Below, piece after piece: positions 43,120 to 54,709 of a stretch of DNA of 64,000 nucleotides. Every line of letters starts with the position of its first letter. The stretch's first letter is position 1. A program made the translations under genes and the position numbers. Under the pieces are notes generated by a model. It was not told the origin of the DNA. It was given only the letters and a program-made list of their open reading frames with translations, and made no database searches. This stretch comes from Cricetomys ansorgei (lineage: Eukaryota > Chordata > Mammalia > Rodentia > Nesomyidae), in the NCBI GenBank assembly GCA_026225945.1, contig JAMJFZ010001133.1, forward strand, positions 10,723,501-10,787,500. Reading direction: 5' to 3'.

Positions 43120-43734
43120 ATGGCCGAAGCGCCCCAGGTGGTGGAGACCGACCCGGACTTCGAGCCGCTGCCTCGACAGCGCTCGTGCACCTGGCCGCTG
43201 CCCAGGCCGGAGTTTAACCAGTCCAACTCAACCACCTCCAGCCCGGCGCCGTCGGGCGGCGCGGCGGCCAACCCCGACGCCACGGCGAACCTGGCCTCCG
43301 CGTCCGCTGTCAGTACCGACTTTATGAGCAACCTGAGCCTGCTGGAGGAGAGCGAGGACTTCGCGCGGGCGCCGGGCTGCGTGGCCGTAGCGGCCGCAGC
43401 CGCGGCCAGCAGGGGCCTGTGCGGGGACTTCCAGGGCCCCGAAGCGGGCTGCGTGCACCCGGCGGCGGCACCGCAGCCCCCGCCGGCTGGGCCGCTGTCG
43501 CAGCCCCCACCCGTGCCCCCCGCCGCAGCGGGGCCCCTCGCGGGACAGCCGCGCAAGAGCAGTTCGTCGCGCCGCAACGCGTGGGGCAACCTGTCGTACG
43601 CCGACCTCATCACCAAGGCCATCGAGAGCTCGGCGGAGAAGAGGCTCACCCTGTCGCAGATCTACGAGTGGATGGTGAAGAGCGTGCCCTACTTCAAGGA
43701 TAAGGGCGACAGCAACAGCTCGGCTGGCTGGAAG
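43120..43734 (+). CDS. Foxo1: Foxo1 coding exon 1 (partial gene, 205 codons)
   Basis: First coding exon of the forkhead transcription factor FOXO1, the nuclear effector that insulin/PI3K-AKT signalling switches off, controlling gluconeogenic, cell-cycle, autophagy and apoptosis genes. The start is the ATG in a strong context (CACCATGG). Residues 1-25 contain RQRSCTW with Thr24, the first AKT site and a 14-3-3 docking site. A serine/threonine- and alanine-rich linker follows, with an alanine run near 89-96 and a proline-rich segment near 118-134. The forkhead domain starts near residue 154 ([11 protein letters not shown]) and runs through helices 1-2 ([20 protein letters not shown]) to SAGWK at 205, where the exon ends in phase 0 at a GT donor. 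Recognition helix 3, wing, NLS and transactivation domain must lie in downstream exons outside the window; the full family protein is about 650 residues. The linker has a lineage-specific alanine/proline pattern and Ser where I recall Thr after RK at 147. Identification is secure. Confidence 0.97.
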
Positions 43735-43740
43735 GTGAAC
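43735..43740 (+). other. Foxo1: Splice donor of Foxo1 exon 1
   Basis: AAG|GTGAAC: the exon ends with codon 205 (Lys) and the intron begins with GTGA. This is the conserved FOXO1 exon 1/intron 1 junction, which cuts the forkhead domain before its recognition helix. Read-through would add 61 codons and then stop at 43918-43920. Confidence 0.9.
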
Positions 43741-44300
43741 GGCGGAGGGGGCGGCGATGTGGGTTTGCGGGGTCCGGAAATGCAGAGCGCGCGGGGAGAG
43801 TGGGCGAGACGTGGCAGGTGTGGCGGGGGCTCCCTTCCCCGAGACCTGGAGCTTTGGACTAGGTGCGCGCGAGCGAGTTGGGAGTGGGACCCGGGAAGGG
43901 CTTGTTTGGGAACTAAGTGAAACGCCAGAGCGGGCGTGAAAGTTAGCTAGTTGTTGGAGCGAGGGGTCCACTTGACACCCCGGGCCTGCGACGGGTCTGG
44001 CGGCTGCTCTTCGCCCACGCGCGCACCCACTGGGGCCGCCGAGGTCTCCCCTGACCCGCCGACTGGGGCCTGACACGGAACCCTGGAGTCGTCCCCCCAC
44101 ACGCTCACGCACCACGCACACTTGGGGCTCCGGCTGCTGGTGGGATGGCCAGACGCGCAGCTGGCTGAGCTAGGTGCGGACCTGCAGCTGCCGAAGGTTC
44201 CCGAGGCCGGAGCTAATTTGGTTTTATCCAAGTGGCCTGAGCAGGTGGTCGAGCTCTCTCACTCACTGGGTACGGTTTCTGTCGCGTGCAAGTGGACGGC

Positions 44301-46200
44301 CACGGCTTTTAGGCTCTGGGCAACCTAAAGTTCAAGTGTGACCCTTGGCCGGGGCGGGAGCTGCCAGCGGCGGGGAGGGAGGGACCGCGTGTACAGGAAG
44401 CTAGAGCCTTTAAAGGGCCAGTGCCTCCAGGCTGGGAGGCCACTTTTCACTCAGGGTAGTGCTTCCACCGTTGGTCTTGCCTGGGGAGGAGGGATGCTTT
44501 TAATTGGAAGCCCAGAAGCTGCTTCGTGTGTCCAGAGTATGCATGGATGTTTGCGAATGCTTTCTCTACTTAATAGCATGAAGCTACCCATGAGGGGCAA
44601 TGCTGGGAGCTTTGAGTGAGTATTTGGTGTAAGTCTTGAGTGGGGTGCTCGCTTAGAAAATTTCCAAAGATCTGCCTGAAGAAGGATTGCAGATTTGTAA
44701 ATTAGGTGTTTGGGGCCCTTGTTTACTTTTTCTGAAAGTGGCAGGGAGAGACCTAGGTGACTAAGTGGACTGCCACATCCCTACTTGAGGAAGGGGGGTG
44801 TTTAAGAGCCTGCGGGCTGTTGTTGGAGAAAGTCTGCTTTTATAGGAGAGAATTTTGAGTATTACCCAGGGGTCCCTCTCCTGGTGTGGCCACACCTGGC
44901 TCACAGCGTCTTGACTTTACAGCCTGAGATCAGTCTTTCTTCCTGATTGCTACAGCAAGGTGGTTTCACATACTCTGTCATCCCTGTGGTTAAAGTAGCT
45001 AAAAGGTCAAGTTACTCACATCATATTTGAAAGTTCTTGGAGGAAGAGCCAGGGTTTGTTTTATTTTTGCCACAGTGTGTTTTAAAGATATATACTAGAC
45101 CTTGTATGCAATATTACCGAGTGTTCCAAAAATAAATAAATAAAATACCTGTTTCTTACTGTCTAATCCACAAAACAGAGATTGTCTGTAAAGTCCAATT
45201 TTACTTAACATTTGACTTTTAAGTATTTTACTGCTTTACTAATCTACGGAACTTCAGCTGTTACATAAAACATTTGTCATTTAAAGCAAAACAAAACAAC
45301 AAAAAAACCTAAAACCCATTGGGCACCCAAAGTACAGTGTGTACTTACACCATCTTTTTATGTTCTTGGAAAGGAATACAACCTACTTCAATTTGTTGGA
45401 GTGCCTTACTTTAAAGATAAGGGCAGTGCTTTGGGATATTTTTAGTTTCGCCTTTCAGATGGTATTGTGAAGATACTCTTCAACTAGAACTATAATTCAA
45501 TTTTAAAAATTAGTTTTTAGAAAAATAGATTCTTAGGTCACATTTTTTAAGTTATTACTTCATTCTTCTGTGATTTCATAATAATGTAAGTGTAATTATG
45601 TATTTAAACATTTTTTTTTTTCTCATTGGAGCCAAGAAACCTGTAAAGTGTGATGGTAAGGGCTCTCCAGAAGTGGAGGTCCAGCGGCTGCAACGTGAAC
45701 AGCTAATAAGTTTGGGGTGGGGAGCAGGTCACCGTTTTTTCAAAAGAATAGATGTTTGACTGTAAGAAGTCCGTTGGTGTAAGCTAGACTATAGCATTTT
45801 CAATTTGAGTAAAGGGGTATTTTAAGTAGAGACCTGAACCGTTGGAACTTGTAGTCTTCTGGTTAAAGTTTTCATCAGAATGAGTTATGATACTTGTTAA
45901 AACCAAGTTTCACTCTCAGTTCTGAAAGATACACTCTGAAAATTCATAAAAGGAAGAAATTATGTTAGGACTTAAACTTAAGATCCAATTCCAAAATGCA
46001 AATCAACCAAGACTTAAGGTTGTAATGCTAAGGAGAAGCAGCTTTGGGATAGAATATTTCCTGTGATTAACCATTGAGAAGTAGACCAGATCATTAATTA
46101 AACTATGTTTTGTGATGCACTTCCTGGGGCTTGCCTGAGAATTTGAAAGTGTTTTGCAAAGGAAAAAATAGCTGGAAAGCTATTAGTGTCCAAAAATTTA
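44301..46200. other. Intronic unique DNA
   Basis: No repeat family that I can name except short A-rich tracts. Any enhancers cannot be recognised by eye. Confidence 0.5.
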
Positions 46201-46206
46201 TTTTTA

Positions 46207-46525
46207 GAAATGGGGAATGTAGTTCAGTTGGTTGATAGAATGGTTTCCCAGCATGCAGGAGGCTCTGGGTTCACTCCCTAGCACTGTGTAAACAGGGTAT
46301 GGTGGCACATGCCATGGTCCCCAGGTATAAAAGGAAATGATACAAACATTTGCGGAGAATAAGTTATACATTTAAAACTGGGCCTGATGATAACATGCCT
46401 GATATTGTGGCAGTCAGGAATTAAGAGCCAAGTGATCAGAAGTTAAAAGTCATTTCCATCTGCATAGGGCCTGGACCACCTTGGGCTACATGAGATCTTG
46501 AGTCAAAAAAGAAAAAAAAAGACAA
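46207..46525 (+). mobile_element. B4-type SINE (ID + B1)
   Basis: The ID half ('gtagttcagttggttgatag', 'aggctctgggttcactccc') is followed by a worn B1 half ('gtatggtggcacatgccatg', 'gggctacatgagatcttgag') and an A-rich tail. Plus. Confidence 0.75.
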
Positions 46526-46639
46526 AAGAAAATGAAAGGAAAAACAAAACTTTCAATGTTTAGTTACCCATTAAGTAGATACCTTTCCTGTTTGTGCACA
46601 TGGTGTGTAAGTAATATCTGTCTTAAATTGTGTGTGTAA

Positions 46640-46905
46640 GCACACATTTGTTGACTGATATGCACACATGCATGTTGGGAGTCTAGTGGGATGTCTTCCT
46701 CGGTCTCTCTCCACCTTATTTTTCAAGATAGGGTATCTTACTGTGGCACTTACAGATTTGGCCAAAATGGCTTGAAATGAGCTGCAGGGGATCCGCCTTC
46801 CAGTACTGGCATCATGGGCTTCTATGTTGGTGCTTGAAATCAGAACTCAGGCTCTCATACTTACATGGCAAGCACTTACTGACTGAGCCACCTCCCTGTC
46901 TTCTT
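46640..46905 (-). mobile_element. B4A/B3-type SINE, reverse
   Basis: Reverse phrases 'gatagggtatcttactgtgg', 'tcagaactcaggctctcata' and 'gcacttactgactgagccac'. Confidence 0.6.
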
Positions 46906-47156
46906 AATTTATTTTGATATTGGCCAGAACTGTCATAAGTACCACACAAAGTGGAATGTAACACTTGGAAAACCCAGGATTTTTTAAACAGCACGTATTT
47001 GTAAATAATGAAACTTCATTTCCATGACCTGTTTTCTCACGTAGAAAACCTTCTAAAGCTTGGGAAGTAGCATTGTGAGTAGTACTTTTTTTAAGTGCTG
47101 GTTTTGAGTTGACTGTTGTTTATTGCTTTGATAGAACACTTAAAAGAATGCTTTAG

Positions 47157-47325
47157 GGCTAGGGGTGTAGCTCAGTTGGTCGTGTGTTTGCCTAGTGTGC
47201 AAGAGGTCCTTGATCCTGTGTGCATTTCATGCCTGTGGTCACAGCATGCAGGAAGTGGAAGATACGAAGTTCAGGGTCTTAGCCATATATATGACCCTGC
47301 TTCAGCAACAACAAAATTATTTGTG
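47157..47325 (+). mobile_element. ID/B4-type SINE
   Basis: A clear ID head 'gtgtagctcagttggtcgtg' (tRNA-like box A) continues into a B1-like end. Confidence 0.75.
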
Positions 47326-47589
47326 TGTAACATTTAAGATTTATTAAAGAAGGTTTTAGATTTTCTTAAATGAAATAGCTCAGCTACTTGCTAATTTTGG
47401 GTGAAATTTAATTTTATCAATAAAATGATAGCGTATTTAAAAATATCTTCGAATTTATATTTAGTCTGCGGTTTGGGCTTTTAATTTGTAGGTGAGTGGC
47501 CACAGAAATCCTACTGGGAGGATAAGAGAGCCCTTCTAAGACTGATGAGAAGACTTTATGGCACTTGCCTACTTCTCATTTATTATTTT

Positions 47590-47780
47590 TTAAATATTTA
47601 TTTCATTTTATGGGTATGTGTACCACCTGTGTGTGGGCAGCCACAGAGGTCAGAAGAGGTGTTGAATACCCTAGAAGGAGTTACAAATGATTGTGAGACC
47701 TTGTTCCTCTACAAGGGCAGTAACTGCTCTTGAGCAAGAACAGTAATTGCTCTTAACTTCTGAGCTACCTCACCAGCCTG
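47590..47780 (-). mobile_element. B3-type SINE with small internal duplication
   Basis: Reverse B3 ('cagaggtcagaagaggtgtt', 'tgctcttaacttctgagcta'). A piece of about 20 bp ('cagtaactgctcttga', 'cagtaattgctcttaa') is present twice in tandem near 47718-47760. Confidence 0.75.
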
Positions 47781-47909
47781 TTTCTAGTGTCTGGTGCTTT
47801 TCCTTTTTCTGGCCACTGAAATTACTTTAAAACCATTTTTATAGTCAGACAAAAACCTCAGAGCTGCAATATATTAACTATTTGGGGATGGGAAGATAAA
47901 AAAGTAAAA

Positions 47910-48062
47910 GGGGCCCGGCAGTGGTGGCCCATGCCTTTAGTCCAGCACTCAGGAGGCAGAGGCTGGCAGATCTCTGTGAGTTCGAGGCCAGCCTGGTTGG
48001 TCTAGAGTGAATTCCAGGACAACCAGAGTTCCAACAGAGAAACCTTCACTAGGAAAAAAAAT
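47910..48062 (+). mobile_element. B1 SINE
   Basis: 'cccggcagtggtggcccatg', 'cactcaggaggcagaggctg', 'gagttcgaggccagcctggt', and an A tail. Confidence 0.9.
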
Positions 48063-50207
48063 TGTAAAAGAGAATAAATAGTAAGGAGATTATGATAAGT
48101 ATGTGTCTTATTTCTTAAATGCTAAAACATTTTAGAAATTTGAGTCATGTACTTAGCCCCACTTGGACCATAATAGTAAGAGGATTGTGAATTTGACACA
48201 AGCCTCATAGAGCCCCCAGCTCCCACAACAGAAAATAGATGTCAAATCTGAAAATCATACTAGCATTATTGTTACTCTTCACCTATGAACTTTTTCTCAG
48301 AAGGAAGGACCATATTTGTTTTTTTAACTACACTTTTTAATTGCTTAAGGATTTTTTTCATGCATGCATGTTTTGATCAAATCCACCTTCCATTCCCTCT
48401 CCTCTAGTTCCTTTCTTATTTCCCCCAATACTGTTTCCCTCCTTGCTTCATGTGCTGTGGGGTAAATGAACTGTCTACTGTGGGTATAGGACTGTTAGCT
48501 GGAGTGAGGGTAGCTTCTTAAGGCAACATCCCTGCATAAAACTGACTCTCCTAGCAGGTATCGGCTGTCAAATAGTTCCTCAGCTAAGAGTGGGACTCTG
48601 TGAGCCCCTCCTACAACCATGCTGGGGTTTTGGCTGGCTTGACCTTGTGCAGGTCTTACACATGCAGTTGTAGCCACTATGAGTTCATGTATTCAGTGGC
48701 TCTGTCATGTCCAGCAAATACTCTTTTGCTGTATGTGGCTACTACCTTAACCTTAAAGTTTTTATGCTCCCTCTTTGAAGATTTTTCTAACTCAGGTGGG
48801 GTGGAGGGGTCATGGTATATTGATGTCCCATTTAGAGCTGAGCAGTCTAGAGTCTCTTATTCTCTGTATATTTAGTTGTGGGGTCTTTGCAATCTACTGA
48901 AAAAAAAAAAAAAAGAAACTGTGGTGAGTGTTGAGAGATAAACTAAGTTACAGTTAAGATAACTTACAGGACAATTTATTAGTATGTTCAGTTAGAATAA
49001 TAGTCCTAGATTCTCCCCTTAGAGTCTGTGACCTAGCCATCCTTGGGGTTTGACCCAGTAAATGGTACCAGGCACATGTTCGATTTTGAGAAGCAGGCTT
49101 TAAATCCAATTAGAAAGTGGTTGGTTAACTCCAGTACCGTTCATGTCACTACCGCACCAGTGGGCTTAATTTTGCCAGGCTAGCCATTGTTTTAGCTTTC
49201 AAGATTTACAGTTGGGTTTGAATGTGAATGACTTTCTCCCCTAATAGTATGCATAGAACCTTCCAGCACTTTGAAGATTAGCCAGTATGAATCAAGAGTC
49301 CAGCTTGATTTCTCCATGTCCTTTGGCTTAGATATGTAGTTAATATCTTTAGCAATGGGGTCTTACTGTCAGGTTCTGGGTGGTAATTAAGAGCAATGGT
49401 AATAGCTATAGTCTCTTGTTTTGTGGGGAGGGGCATTTATGGGACTGTGCTGACCAGCAATTTGAAATGAAGTAGTCCATACCTGGCACCCGGTTTCTTA
49501 TTTGTTAGCCTATAGTATCTAGGGAAGGTATTATGCCATCCTCCCTGTTACAGGATGACATCATTTAAATGTCTTTTATATGGGTATAAGTATATACTTT
49601 AAGAAACATCTACAGTGGTAGGTTTCTATATGGCTTTTTCAAATTTCTTTAGTGTTATCTCTCCCCATGCTCCCTCTCTAACTTGCCTTCTTCTCCCACC
49701 CCATTTTTTCTTCCCATTGCTTCATTTTCTGTCTTCATACATCTAAGTTCTATTTCCTTCTCTTGAATTCCAAACCCTCTATGGTCCTTGCTAGTTTCCT
49801 GATTACCTTAATTTCCAATTTAAACATATATATCTAAAGATTCATAGCTAGCCATCACACATGAAAGAGAGCAGTCAGTGTTTGTCTTTCTGTGTCTCCT
49901 CACTCAGAATGATTATTTCCAGGTTCATCCATTTACCTGTGAATTTCATAATTTAATTTTTCTTTATAGTTGAATAATATTTCATTGTATATTTGCATCA
50001 TTCATCAGTGATGGATATTAAGGCTTTTTTCATTTCCTAGGCATTTTGAATAGAGCAGCAGTGAACATGAATGAGTAAAGGTCTCTATAGAAGAATATAA
50101 ACTATTTGAGAATAACCCCAAACTACCTAGATGTATGGTAGGTCTATTTCTAGCTTTTGAGGGAGCACTACACTCATTGTCATAGTGGATGTCCCATTTT
50201 GCACTCT

Positions 50208-50358
50208 TATCTTTTTATTAAGACAGTGTTTTACTATGTAGCCCTGGCTGGCCTGCAACTGACTGTGTAGACCAGGCTGGCTTCCAACTTATAAAAATTC
50301 CCCTGCCTCTACCCTCCCTAATGCTTGTATTCAAACGGTACATGCTAACACCCAGCTG
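50208..50358 (-). mobile_element. B1 SINE within L1
   Basis: Reverse B1: 'actatgtagccctggctggc', 'gtagaccaggctggcttcca', 'cccctgcctctaccctcc'. Confidence 0.75.
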
Positions 50359-52026
50359 CAGCTTGCACTCTTATCAATATGCATGCTAACTTCTCTCTCT
50401 GTCTCTTTTTTTTTTTAAATTTTAGTTGTCTAGATTGGAGTAAGATAAAGTCTCAAAGAAGTTTTAGTTTGCATTCCCTAATGGCTAAGGATGGCGTGCA
50501 TCTTAAACTATTTCTCAGCCATCTGTATTTCTTTTGAGAACTGTTTAGTTCCATGCCCCAATTTTTAATTGTGGGTTTTGTTTTGTTTGTTTGGTTTTTG
50601 GTTTGGTTTTCTTTTTGGGGGGGAGTTGTTTGGTTTTTTTTTTTTTTGTTATTTATTTTTTGAGTTCTTGGTATATTGTAACACTAACCCAATGTCAGTT
50701 TTATAGCTGTTAATCCCCCCACCACCCCCCATTTCCTAAGTTGTCTCTTCTGGAATGATACTGTCCTTTGCTGCACAGAATCTTTAATAATTGTTGATCG
50801 TAATACACTACTGGGGATTTTGTTCAGAATGTCCCTTCCTGGGCCTGTAAGTAGAAACATACTCCCTACTTCCCTCTTTGGTTCAACGTGTCCGGTCTGT
50901 CTTTGAGGTCCTTGATCATTGGCTGTTATTTTTTGCTGGCTCAGTGGAGGATCTGCTTTTATTCTTTACATTTAGCTCTCCAGTTGACCAGCACCATTTG
51001 TTGAAGATGCTATCTTCTCCAATTTGTATTTTTGACCCTTTATTTTCAAGGATTGTTTTTGCTATCTTGGGTCCTCTGTGTTTCCATATGAATTTTGAGA
51101 TTATTTTTTCATTGTTTTCTGAAGAATTGTTTGGAGATTTTGATGGGGATTGTGTTGAATCAGTAGATTGCTTTGGGCAGAATAGCCCTTTTCCTAGTAA
51201 TCCTTACAGTCTGTGACTATGGGAGTCTCTTTCTGTCTCATTGATTGTTATGGGTCTGTTTAAACTATTTACTTCATGTTGGATTAACTTTGGCCCTATG
51301 CATCTGGAATTTCATCCATTTCTTTAAAAAATTTCAGTTTAATATAATTTAAATTTTAAGTTTGTCCTTAGGAGTCTTTAAACTTACCCAATATCTCTTA
51401 AAATGTGTTCCCTTTTACCTCGAATTGTATTAATTTTGGTCTTTTAAACTTTCGACTAGTGGGCCAGTGATGAGTTTTTCGAAGACCCAGTTCATTTCAT
51501 TGATTCCTTGTACTGATTGTTTAAATTTCTATTTCATTGGTTTCAGCCTGTTCTGGGGTGGTTTTTGTTCTTGTTTTTCTTCAGGTGTGTCAAGTTACTG
51601 ACATGAGATACCTTGTTTTTCATATAGGCATTAGAATTACAAACCTCTTTCTTAGGACTGCCTTCATTGTGTACCATAGATTTTGGAATGATGTGTTTTC
51701 ATTTATTCAGTTCCAGGAATTTAAAAATTTCCTCCTTGATTTCTTCCTTGATTCAATCATCGTTTAAGAGTGTGCCATTTAGTTTCCATAAGTTTGTATA
51801 GTTTCTGTAGTTGCTTTTGCTGTTGATTCCATTGTGGTCTGATAGACTGACTGCAGGATGTTATTTTCAGTTTTTCTATGTTTCTAAGAGCTGCTTTCTG
51901 TCCTAATATGTGATTGATTTTGGAAAAAATTCTATGGGCTGCAGAGAAGAACGTGTATTCACATTAGTTACTTTCCTGTTTCTGTGATAATGTCATTACA
52001 AAGAGAGAATTAAGGAATTAAGTTTT

Positions 52027-52325
52027 GTGCTGGTTAGTGTTTTGTCAAAAACAAATGAGGGTCATCCAGAAAGAAGGAACCTCAATCAAGAAAATGCCAC
52101 CATCAGATTGGTTTAAAAGCAACCCAGTGGTGTATTTTCTTGTTCAATCACTGATGTGGGAGGGTCCAGACCACTGTGGGTGCTGCTACCCCTGGGCAGG
52201 TAAGTGGTTCTGAATTGTGTTGAAAGCAAGCTGAGCAAGCCAGTAGTCAGCATCCCTTCACTGTCTGCTCAGTTCCTTCCTCCAGGTTCTTGTCCTGAGT
52301 TCCTGCCTTGTCTTCTTTAGTTGGT
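52027..52325 (+). mobile_element. MaLR-like LTR fragment inside MT
   Basis: 'aacctcaatcaagaaaatgc', 'gaccactgtgggtgctgcta' and 'agctgagcaagccagtagtc' are shared with the fuller copy at 59570-59961. The 3' end (polyA signal) is missing. Confidence 0.55.
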
Positions 52326-52513
52326 GTTAATTTTTCTTTTTTTAAGTGTTAGGTTTGTTTTTAGCCAACACAGGCAGAAGGATAAAGTTGATATGGTAGG
52401 GAAGGAAGGGCAGCAGTTAGGGAAAGCATAGTGTTGCAGGAGCAAGCAGGACTGGCTGATCACATTTTTCGTCTACAAACATGTAGAACAGGAGGTGGGG
52501 TAAGGCTGTAAAC

Positions 52514-53063
52514 CAGCAGTTCTCAAACTGTGGGTTATGATTCCTGAACAGCCCTTTCACAGGGGTCACCTGAGCCCATCTGGATACCAGATATTTACAT
52601 TAGGATTCATAACTGTAGTACTACTCGGCTGTATAGGCTCACAAGGAAGACTAGGAAGCATAATCATAGATGCCAGTCCTGCTAGACCTCAGCAGAGAGA
52701 GCAAATTCCATACTGGACATTGGAACCCTGAACATCTGAGCTCAGGTGTTTCTATTGATGACGAACTAACTTCTCAGGTGTTCTACTGATACTGTGTTCA
52801 GATCATGAGCAATCAGACATTCCCCACATAAAGCCCAACACCTCCAGACAATACAAAATGTCAAGGTTTAGGCATCCCTTTTCCCAACAGTGCACAAAAA
52901 CAATTATTTTATACATAACTAAAAATAAACTTCAACAACACACAACAGTAGCAAAATTGCAGTTATGAAGTAGCAACGAAAATAGTTTTATGGTTGGGGG
53001 TCGCCACAATGTGAAGAACTGTATTAAAGGGGGTAGCAGCATTAGGAAGATTAAGAACCACTG
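52514..53063 (+). mobile_element. URR1-type hAT element, split
   Basis: It begins cagcagttctcaaac and ends ttaagaaccactg (eroded inverted terminal repeats). The body has 'ccctttcacaggggtcacct' and 'atatttacattaggattcat', then resumes with 'aattgcagttatgaagtagc' and 'ttatggttgggggtcgccac'. These are hallmarks of the rodent URR1 hAT family. The flanks 'ctgtaaac' and 'tctataac' may be a worn 8-base target duplication. A solo LTR interrupts it at 52614-52940. Confidence 0.75.
52614..52940 (-). mobile_element. Solo LTR of the 13.3-kb ERVK-type family, inside the hAT element
   Basis: A 327-bp LTR in the same orientation as the copies at 13298, 14895 and 17671, with the shared phrases 'agacctcagcagag', 'cagacaatacaaaatg' and 'acaattattttatacataac'. 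The flanks CATAAC (52608-52613) and CACAAC (52941-52946) are a 6-base target duplication with one mismatch. The host sequence on both sides is URR1. Confidence 0.85.
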
Positions 53064-54597
53064 GTCTATAACTTCCAGTTTACTCCCTGGTGAAATATAT
53101 GAGCCTGTGGAGGCCATTCTCATTCAAACCACTGCAGGTACCAAGTGTCTAAAACAGGGATATTTCTAATTCAGAAACCATATCATTCTTTAGTGTTTGG
53201 GTGGAATGTTCTGTAGATGCCTGTTAGGTCCATTTGATATATAATATTATTTAACGCCTATGTTTCTCTGTTTAGTTTTTGACTAGATGACATTTTTTAT
53301 TGGTGTGAATGGAATATTGAAGTCACTCACAGTTACTGTCTTAAAGTTAATCTGTGGTTTTAGCTCAAGTCATATGTCTTTTATGGCATATTCAGGTGTT
53401 TGGCTCATACAAGTCTAGAATTGTAGTATCTTCTTGGTAGATTGTTCCTTCAGTGAATATGAAGTGACCTTCCATAGACCTTCTTATTAGTTTTCATTTG
53501 AAATCTATTTTGTCAGGTATTCAAATAGTTAGGCCTGCTTGTTCTTTAGTTCTGTTCGCTTGGAATACCCTTTTCATCTTTTGAACCTAAGCTGATATTG
53601 AAGTGTGTATCTTGGAGACAGGAAAAAATACAGGGCCTATTTTCTAATCCAGTCTTCTAGAATGTATCTTTTATTGGAGAATTGAGACAATTAATACGAA
53701 GAATTATTGTTGAGAGATGTGTATTAATCCTGTCATTTTGATGATTTTTGTGTTGTTTTCTCAGACCCCTTGGCTAAGTGTCCTGGTATTATCTATTCCT
53801 TGTGAATTCTTGAGAGTGTTTATCCTCCTCTTCTGATCTATGTATTCTCTGTAGAGCTGCCTTAGTGTTCACAAATTTAAGTCTACTTTTTTCCTGGAAA
53901 GTTTTAATTTTTATTTCAATTTTAACAGATAGTTTTGCTGTTACAATACTCTGGGTTGGCAGTTATGATCTTTCAGAACTTGGATATGTCTCTTCAGGCT
54001 CTGCTGGCTTTAAAAGTTTCTGTCAGATAACCAGGTATCATCCTGATGAGCCAGCCTTCATATGTGACCTTTCCCTCTGGCAGCTTTCAGTACCTTTCTT
54101 TATTCTGTGCTTTTAATGTTTTAATTATGTCTGGGGAGTTTCTTTTCTGGTCCTGTCCATTTGGTGTTCTGTAGACCTCTTATACCTAGTGATCATCTCT
54201 TTCTCTAGAGTTGGGGAATTTTCTTCTGTGATTTCATTGGAACTATTTTCTATGCCTGCAATTAGAAGGTTAGGTGTTTTTGTGGTATCCCAAAGCTTTC
54301 CCATGTTCTCTCCATATCTTTAAAAATTTTTTTTAAGCATTTCTCATTGACTTTTATTGAGTGATCCAATCGATCTGTTTTGTTTTTTAGCCCCAACTGT
54401 TTTCCACATGAGCCATTTTGTTGATGAATCTTTCCACTGAAATTCTGTATTTTGCTTACTGTCTTTTCATTTTCAGCATGAACTCAGTGTGAGCTTTCCT
54501 CAGCAGGTCTAGCTGTATTTTCATATCTTCAGTTGACTTCCTTATTTCACTCATCTCTTTTTGTTCTCTTGGAGCATATTCATGTTTTCTTTGAGTA

Positions 54598-54706
54598 ACT
54601 GGAGTTAAAGATGGTTGTTAGCCACCACACAGGTGCTGAGAACTGAACAGTGGTCCCCTGTAAGAACAAGTGCTCTTAAACCACTGAGCCATCTCTCCGG
54701 TCCCTA
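54598..54706 (-). mobile_element. B3-type SINE
   Basis: Reverse B3: 'ggtgctgagaactgaacagt', 'gtgctcttaaaccactgagc'. Confidence 0.75.
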
Positions 54707-54709
54707 AAA

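Larger units (their letters stand above)
41985..44300. promoter_or_regulatory. Foxo1 CpG island
   Basis: CpG density rises sharply near 41985 and falls after about 44300. The island includes the proximal promoter, 5' UTR, coding exon 1 and the beginning of intron 1. CG-rich words such as 'ggtcggcgcgcgcgccgccgc' (within 42645-42670) are frequent. Such an island is typical of a broadly expressed housekeeping-type promoter. Long antisense open frames across it are products of high GC content. Confidence 0.85.
51967..53140 (-). mobile_element. MaLR LTR (MT type) split by insertions
   Basis: The reverse MT end 'ttagttactttcctgtttct' starts at 51967. Its middle ('gctgatcacatttttcgtc', 'ggaggtggggtaaggctgta') is at 52370-52513, and its other end ('gagcctgtggaggccattct', 'cattcaaaccactgca') at 53090-53140. 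Between them are a plus-strand MaLR-like LTR and a hAT element. Confidence 0.65.
48330..54597 (-). mobile_element. Antisense L1 LINE, interrupted
   Basis: From left to right this reads as rodent L1 in reverse: 3' UTR-type sequence (about 48330-49960), then the ORF2 3' part ('aggttcatccatttacctg', 'cagttgaccagcaccatttg' at about 50980), then more 5' ORF2 parts ('gggtggaatgttctgtagat' at about 53200), and upstream parts up to about 54597. It is broken by a B1 (50208-50358) and by a nested stack (51967-53140). Frames are destroyed, and open plus-strand frames here are antisense shadows. It is opposite to Foxo1 transcription, the usual bias for intronic L1. Confidence 0.75.

Noticed and set aside
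43228..44121. 297-codon minus-strand frame across Foxo1 exon 1, and 231 codons at 42954-43649
   Set aside because: Arginine/alanine/glycine-rich shadow of a GC-rich exon with few AT-rich stop codons. The plus strand is the known gene.
46207..47180. tRNA gene (box A-like 'tagctcagttggt')
   Set aside because: The match continues into ID/B4 SINE sequence without a closing cloverleaf.
48330..54597. Open plus-strand frames of 60-112 codons
   Set aside because: They are antisense to a decayed L1.
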